From: Burkholderiales bacterium
Lineage (GTDB): Bacteria > Pseudomonadota > Gammaproteobacteria > Burkholderiales > Burkholderiaceae_C
DNA length: 7,895 nt
Assembly (NCBI GenBank): GCA_005793295.1
Contig: SXSX01000009.1
Location: 1 to 7,895 of the forward strand
Reading direction: 5' to 3'
Each line of letters starts with the position of its first letter. The first letter of the stretch is position 1. Position numbers and translations under genes: made by a program. The notes below the pieces were generated by a model. That model did not search any database and was not told the origin of the DNA. It saw only the letters and a list, made by a program, of their open reading frames with translations. Shown here piece by piece: positions 6,000 to 7,895 of the stretch.

Positions 6000-6943
6000 C
6001 CAAATAACTCCTCGTAGGTCACTGTCGCCGTACCAAATTTCCCAACCACTAAGCCACCCGCCCGGTTGGCCCAAGGCAGCGCTTGGCGCAGAGAAAGGCC
6101 GGATCCCACCAATGTCGCGAGGGTGGCGATAACCGTGTCACCGGCGCCGGTGACATCAAAAACCTCTCGGGCTTGGGCACTGACATGCAATGGCCCTTGG
6201 GCATCAAACAGTGTCATACCCTCTTCACTGCGCGTGAGTAAAACCGCATCCAGATGCAGTTGCGTTCGCAGTTGCTGGACCTTTGCTGTGAGATCTTCCT
6301 CCGAGGTCCACTCGCCTATGACTTGCTGCAGTTCAGCGCGATTGGGGGTAATGACGTTAGCGTTTTTGTAGCGTGAGTAATCGGTGCCTTTGGGGTCTAT
6401 CAAAATAGGTTTTCCTTGGGCTCGGGCAAGGGTGATCATGTCACCAACGTGGGCCAGGCCGCCCTTGCCGTAGTCTGAAAACAGAACGGCATCGTGGCTT
6501 GGCAACAGGTTGTCAAAGGTCGCACTTTGGCTGGCCAACAATGCATTTTTGGGTGTGTTTTCAAAGTCCAGGCGCAAGAGCTGCTGCTGCCGACCAATGA
6601 TGCGCAACTTCACCGTGGTTTTGAGATCGGCATCGCGACCGAAGTGGGTGCGTATCCCTGTTTTTGCCAAAATGGCTTCAAGTTTGAGGCTGGCCTCATC
6701 GTCTCCTACGACGGTGAGCAAGGATGCTTGCGCACCCAAGATGGCTACGTTATACGCCACGTTGGCAGCACCGCCACTGCGCTCTTCCTCGCGGGTAATT
6801 CGAACGATGGGAACCGGGGCCTCGGGGGAAATACGGTCGACCGCGCCATACCAATACCGGTCCAGCATCACGTCGCCCACGACAAGAACGCGTGAGGCGG
6901 CAATCTGTTTGGCTTCAATGGAGTGAGGATGCTGTGTTTTCAT
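5996..6943 (-). CDS. rfaE1: D-glycero-beta-D-manno-heptose-7-phosphate kinase (stand-alone RfaE domain I, HldA type)
   Basis: This 315-residue PfkB/ribokinase-family sugar kinase phosphorylates heptose 7-phosphate at C1 on the way to ADP-heptose. Visible motifs are VVGDVMLDRYWYG (21-33), the ERSGGAANVAYNVA signature (54-67), LLRLDFE (122-128), SDYGKG (156-161), DPKGTDYSRYKNANVITPNRAE (183-204) and the ATP/catalytic DVTGAGDT (263-270) with Asp269 as the expected base. E. coli HldE has a second, cytidylyltransferase-like domain of about 150 residues. It is absent here, so a separate rfaE2/hldC gene is expected elsewhere, as is common in betaproteobacteria. The frame opens 20 codons earlier, but the ATG at 6941-6943 is preferred because it overlaps the lapB stop (ATGA) and has AAGAG close upstream. 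The stop overlaps the hldD start in the same way. Confidence 0.95.
   Translation of the reverse strand: MKTQHPHSIEAKQIAASRVLVVGDVMLDRYWYGAVDRISPEAPVPIVRITREEERSGGAANVAYNVAILGAQASLLTVVGDDEASLKLEAILAKTGIRTHFGRDADLKTTVKLRIIGRQQQLLRLDFENTPKNALLASQSATFDNLLPSHDAVLFSDYGKGGLAHVGDMITLARAQGKPILIDPKGTDYSRYKNANVITPNRAELQQVIGEWTSEEDLTAKVQQLRTQLHLDAVLLTRSEEGMTLFDAQGPLHVSAQAREVFDVTGAGDTVIATLATLVGSGLSLRQALPWANRAGGLVVGKFGTATVTYEELFG
6008..6013 (-). promoter_or_regulatory. hldD ribosome binding site within the end of rfaE1
   Basis: GAGGAG on the minus strand is eight bases before the hldD ATG at 5997-5999, inside the codons for EEL near the end of RfaE1. It decides the start: the longer open frame has no such site and its extra residues do not resemble the family. 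Confidence 0.85.
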
Positions 6944-7895
6944 AACTCTTCTACCCGACGTGCAGGATAACTGTCCCAGGCTTGGCAGCCAGGACAGTGC
7001 CAAAAATGCTGCTTGGCTTCAAAGCCACAGGCGGCGCAGCGGTAGCGCTTAAGCGGCTTGACCGCATGGTCGAGCGCCCGCTGAACCTGGGGGTGAAACT
7101 GTTCATGCTCTAATTTTTCACCCGCAATCCACTGGGCTGCAGCCACCAAGGAAGGGTGATTTTCAAGATGATGGACATACCAGTTTCTCGCATCCGTGGG
7201 CTTGTTGGGTTGCTTGGCCTCAAGCGCCACGATCGCGTCTAAAACATCAAGCGAAGGTGCGGACTGATACGCTTTTTTAAGCGATTGAAGGGCGGCTTCT
7301 GTTTGGCCCGCTTCAATAGCGTAATGACTGAACGGCTGTGCCATGAGCCCAATCGATTGAGGGGTATCTTTTAGCGCCTCTTCAAGCGTGCCATAAGCCT
7401 TTAGTGGCTGTCCCATTACAAATTGCAAATGTGCCAAATCGATTCGAGCCCGGGCAGCGTTGGGGGCCGTAGCAATTGCTTGCATCAACAGAGTTTGAGC
7501 CTGGTCGTTTTGGGCTGTTGCAACCAAGTTAGCTGCTTCTTCACAGAGGTAGTGGGCTAGACGACCGGCGAAACTGCCTTGGCCTGCGGTCTCGAGTTTG
7601 CGTGCAATTTCTGCCGCAAGCGTCCAGTCGCGGGAGCGTTCGTAGTTGGCTAAAAGCGCGAGCCGGGCTTGGGCTTCGAAACGGGTGCCTTCAAGCTTGA
7701 GTAGGGCGGTTTCAGCACGGTCTAGCAAGCCTGCTTTAAGGTAGTCCAGCGCCAAAGCGTGTTGTGCACGATCGCGCTCGTCATCTGTTAAATCGCCGCG
7801 AGCAAGCAAGTGTTCGTGGACGCGTACAGCACGCTCGTACTCGCCTCTGCGGCGAAACAAATTACCAAGTGCAAAGTGCAGTTCTGAGGTATCCG
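6940..7895 (-). CDS. lapB: Lipopolysaccharide assembly protein LapB (5' end outside window)
   Basis: This is the C-terminal 317 residues or so of LapB (YciM). In E. coli it is an inner-membrane-anchored protein that works with FtsH to control degradation of LpxC, the committed enzyme of lipid A synthesis. The frame is open to the right edge, and the sequence before the TTG at 7858-7860 still reads as protein (ELHFALGN-LFRRRGEYERAV), so that TTG is an internal Leu. The middle is a run of helical pairs of the TPR type, for example AQHALALDYLKAGLLDRAETALLKL. The C-terminus carries the rubredoxin-like metal knuckle: CAAC, ten residues, then CPGC, the same spacing as the four cysteines of the E. 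coli protein. About 70 residues, including the membrane anchor, lie outside. It heads the heptose genes and overlaps rfaE1 as ATGA. Confidence 0.95.
   Translation of the reverse strand, partial: DTSELHFALGNLFRRRGEYERAVRVHEHLLARGDLTDDERDRAQHALALDYLKAGLLDRAETALLKLEGTRFEAQARLALLANYERSRDWTLAAEIARKLETAGQGSFAGRLAHYLCEEAANLVATAQNDQAQTLLMQAIATAPNAARARIDLAHLQFVMGQPLKAYGTLEEALKDTPQSIGLMAQPFSHYAIEAGQTEAALQSLKKAYQSAPSLDVLDAIVALEAKQPNKPTDARNWYVHHLENHPSLVAAAQWIAGEKLEHEQFHPQVQRALDHAVKPLKRYRCAACGFEAKQHFWHCPGCQAWDSYPARRVEEL

Noticed and set aside
6000..6074. Possible 25-residue N-terminal extension of HldD
   Set aside because: The extension overlaps the rfaE1 coding end and resembles no HldD N-terminus. The ATG at 5997-5999 has a strong ribosome binding site and begins exactly at the nucleotide-binding fold.
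6494..6926. Two overlapping plus-strand frames opposite rfaE1
   Set aside because: Both are antisense to conserved kinase sequence and mutually overlapping. No family resemblance is seen.
6944..7003. Possible 20-residue N-terminal extension of RfaE1
   Set aside because: It overlaps the metal-binding C-terminus of LapB, and the ATG at 6941-6943 forms the same ATGA overlap seen at the next junction.
1..7895. Mobile element, CRISPR array, tRNA or phage genes
   Set aside because: Nearly all of the window is accounted for by housekeeping and transport genes in one tight orientation. No transposase, integrase, regularly spaced repeat or tRNA fold was found.

Overview
The window looks like ordinary chromosome of a Gram-negative betaproteobacterium, most likely of the order Burkholderiales. 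Base composition looks close to balanced by eye, and protein style and gene content fit, but I cannot fix the genus. The order lapB, stand-alone heptose kinase, hldD, comEA-like gene is, from memory, familiar in that group. Nothing looks mobile: I see no insertion sequence, integrase, CRISPR array, tRNA or rRNA, and no gap between genes exceeds about 130 bases.

Layout. Positions 1-383 hold the 3' end of a plus-strand gene for a TRAP-transporter substrate-binding protein (DctP/TakP/FcbT1 type). It meets a minus-strand gene series head-on, and a strong symmetrical hairpin at 399-434 can end transcription from both sides. All other genes are on the minus strand and are read from high to low coordinates: lapB (cut at the right edge), rfaE1, hldD, a small exported helix-hairpin-helix protein (comEA-like), crcB/fluC, then after a 131-base gap dctQ, dctM and nhaD.

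The upstream block (4291-7895) is very tightly packed: lapB/rfaE1 and rfaE1/hldD overlap by ATGA, hldD and comEA are 9 bases apart, and comEA and crcB overlap by TTGA. LapB controls lipopolysaccharide output through LpxC turnover, and RfaE1 and HldD make the ADP-heptose of the inner core, so these three form one envelope-synthesis unit. The comEA-like and fluoride-channel genes ride on the end.

The downstream block (447-4159) is a membrane-transport unit. DctQ and DctM are the two membrane subunits of a TRAP importer, expected to be driven by sodium, and NhaD is a sodium/proton antiporter that could pump the sodium back out. The substrate-binding protein at 1-383 is the likely partner, although it lies on the opposite strand beyond nhaD. 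The 131-base gap holds a long near-perfect AT-rich dyad and a 15-base direct repeat, and is the best candidate for regulatory DNA here.

I found no clearly new biological system. The points most worth a second look are the split TRAP locus with built-in NhaD, the repeat/dyad structure at 4211-4301, the long charged tail of DctM, and the coupled TTG start of crcB without a riboswitch.
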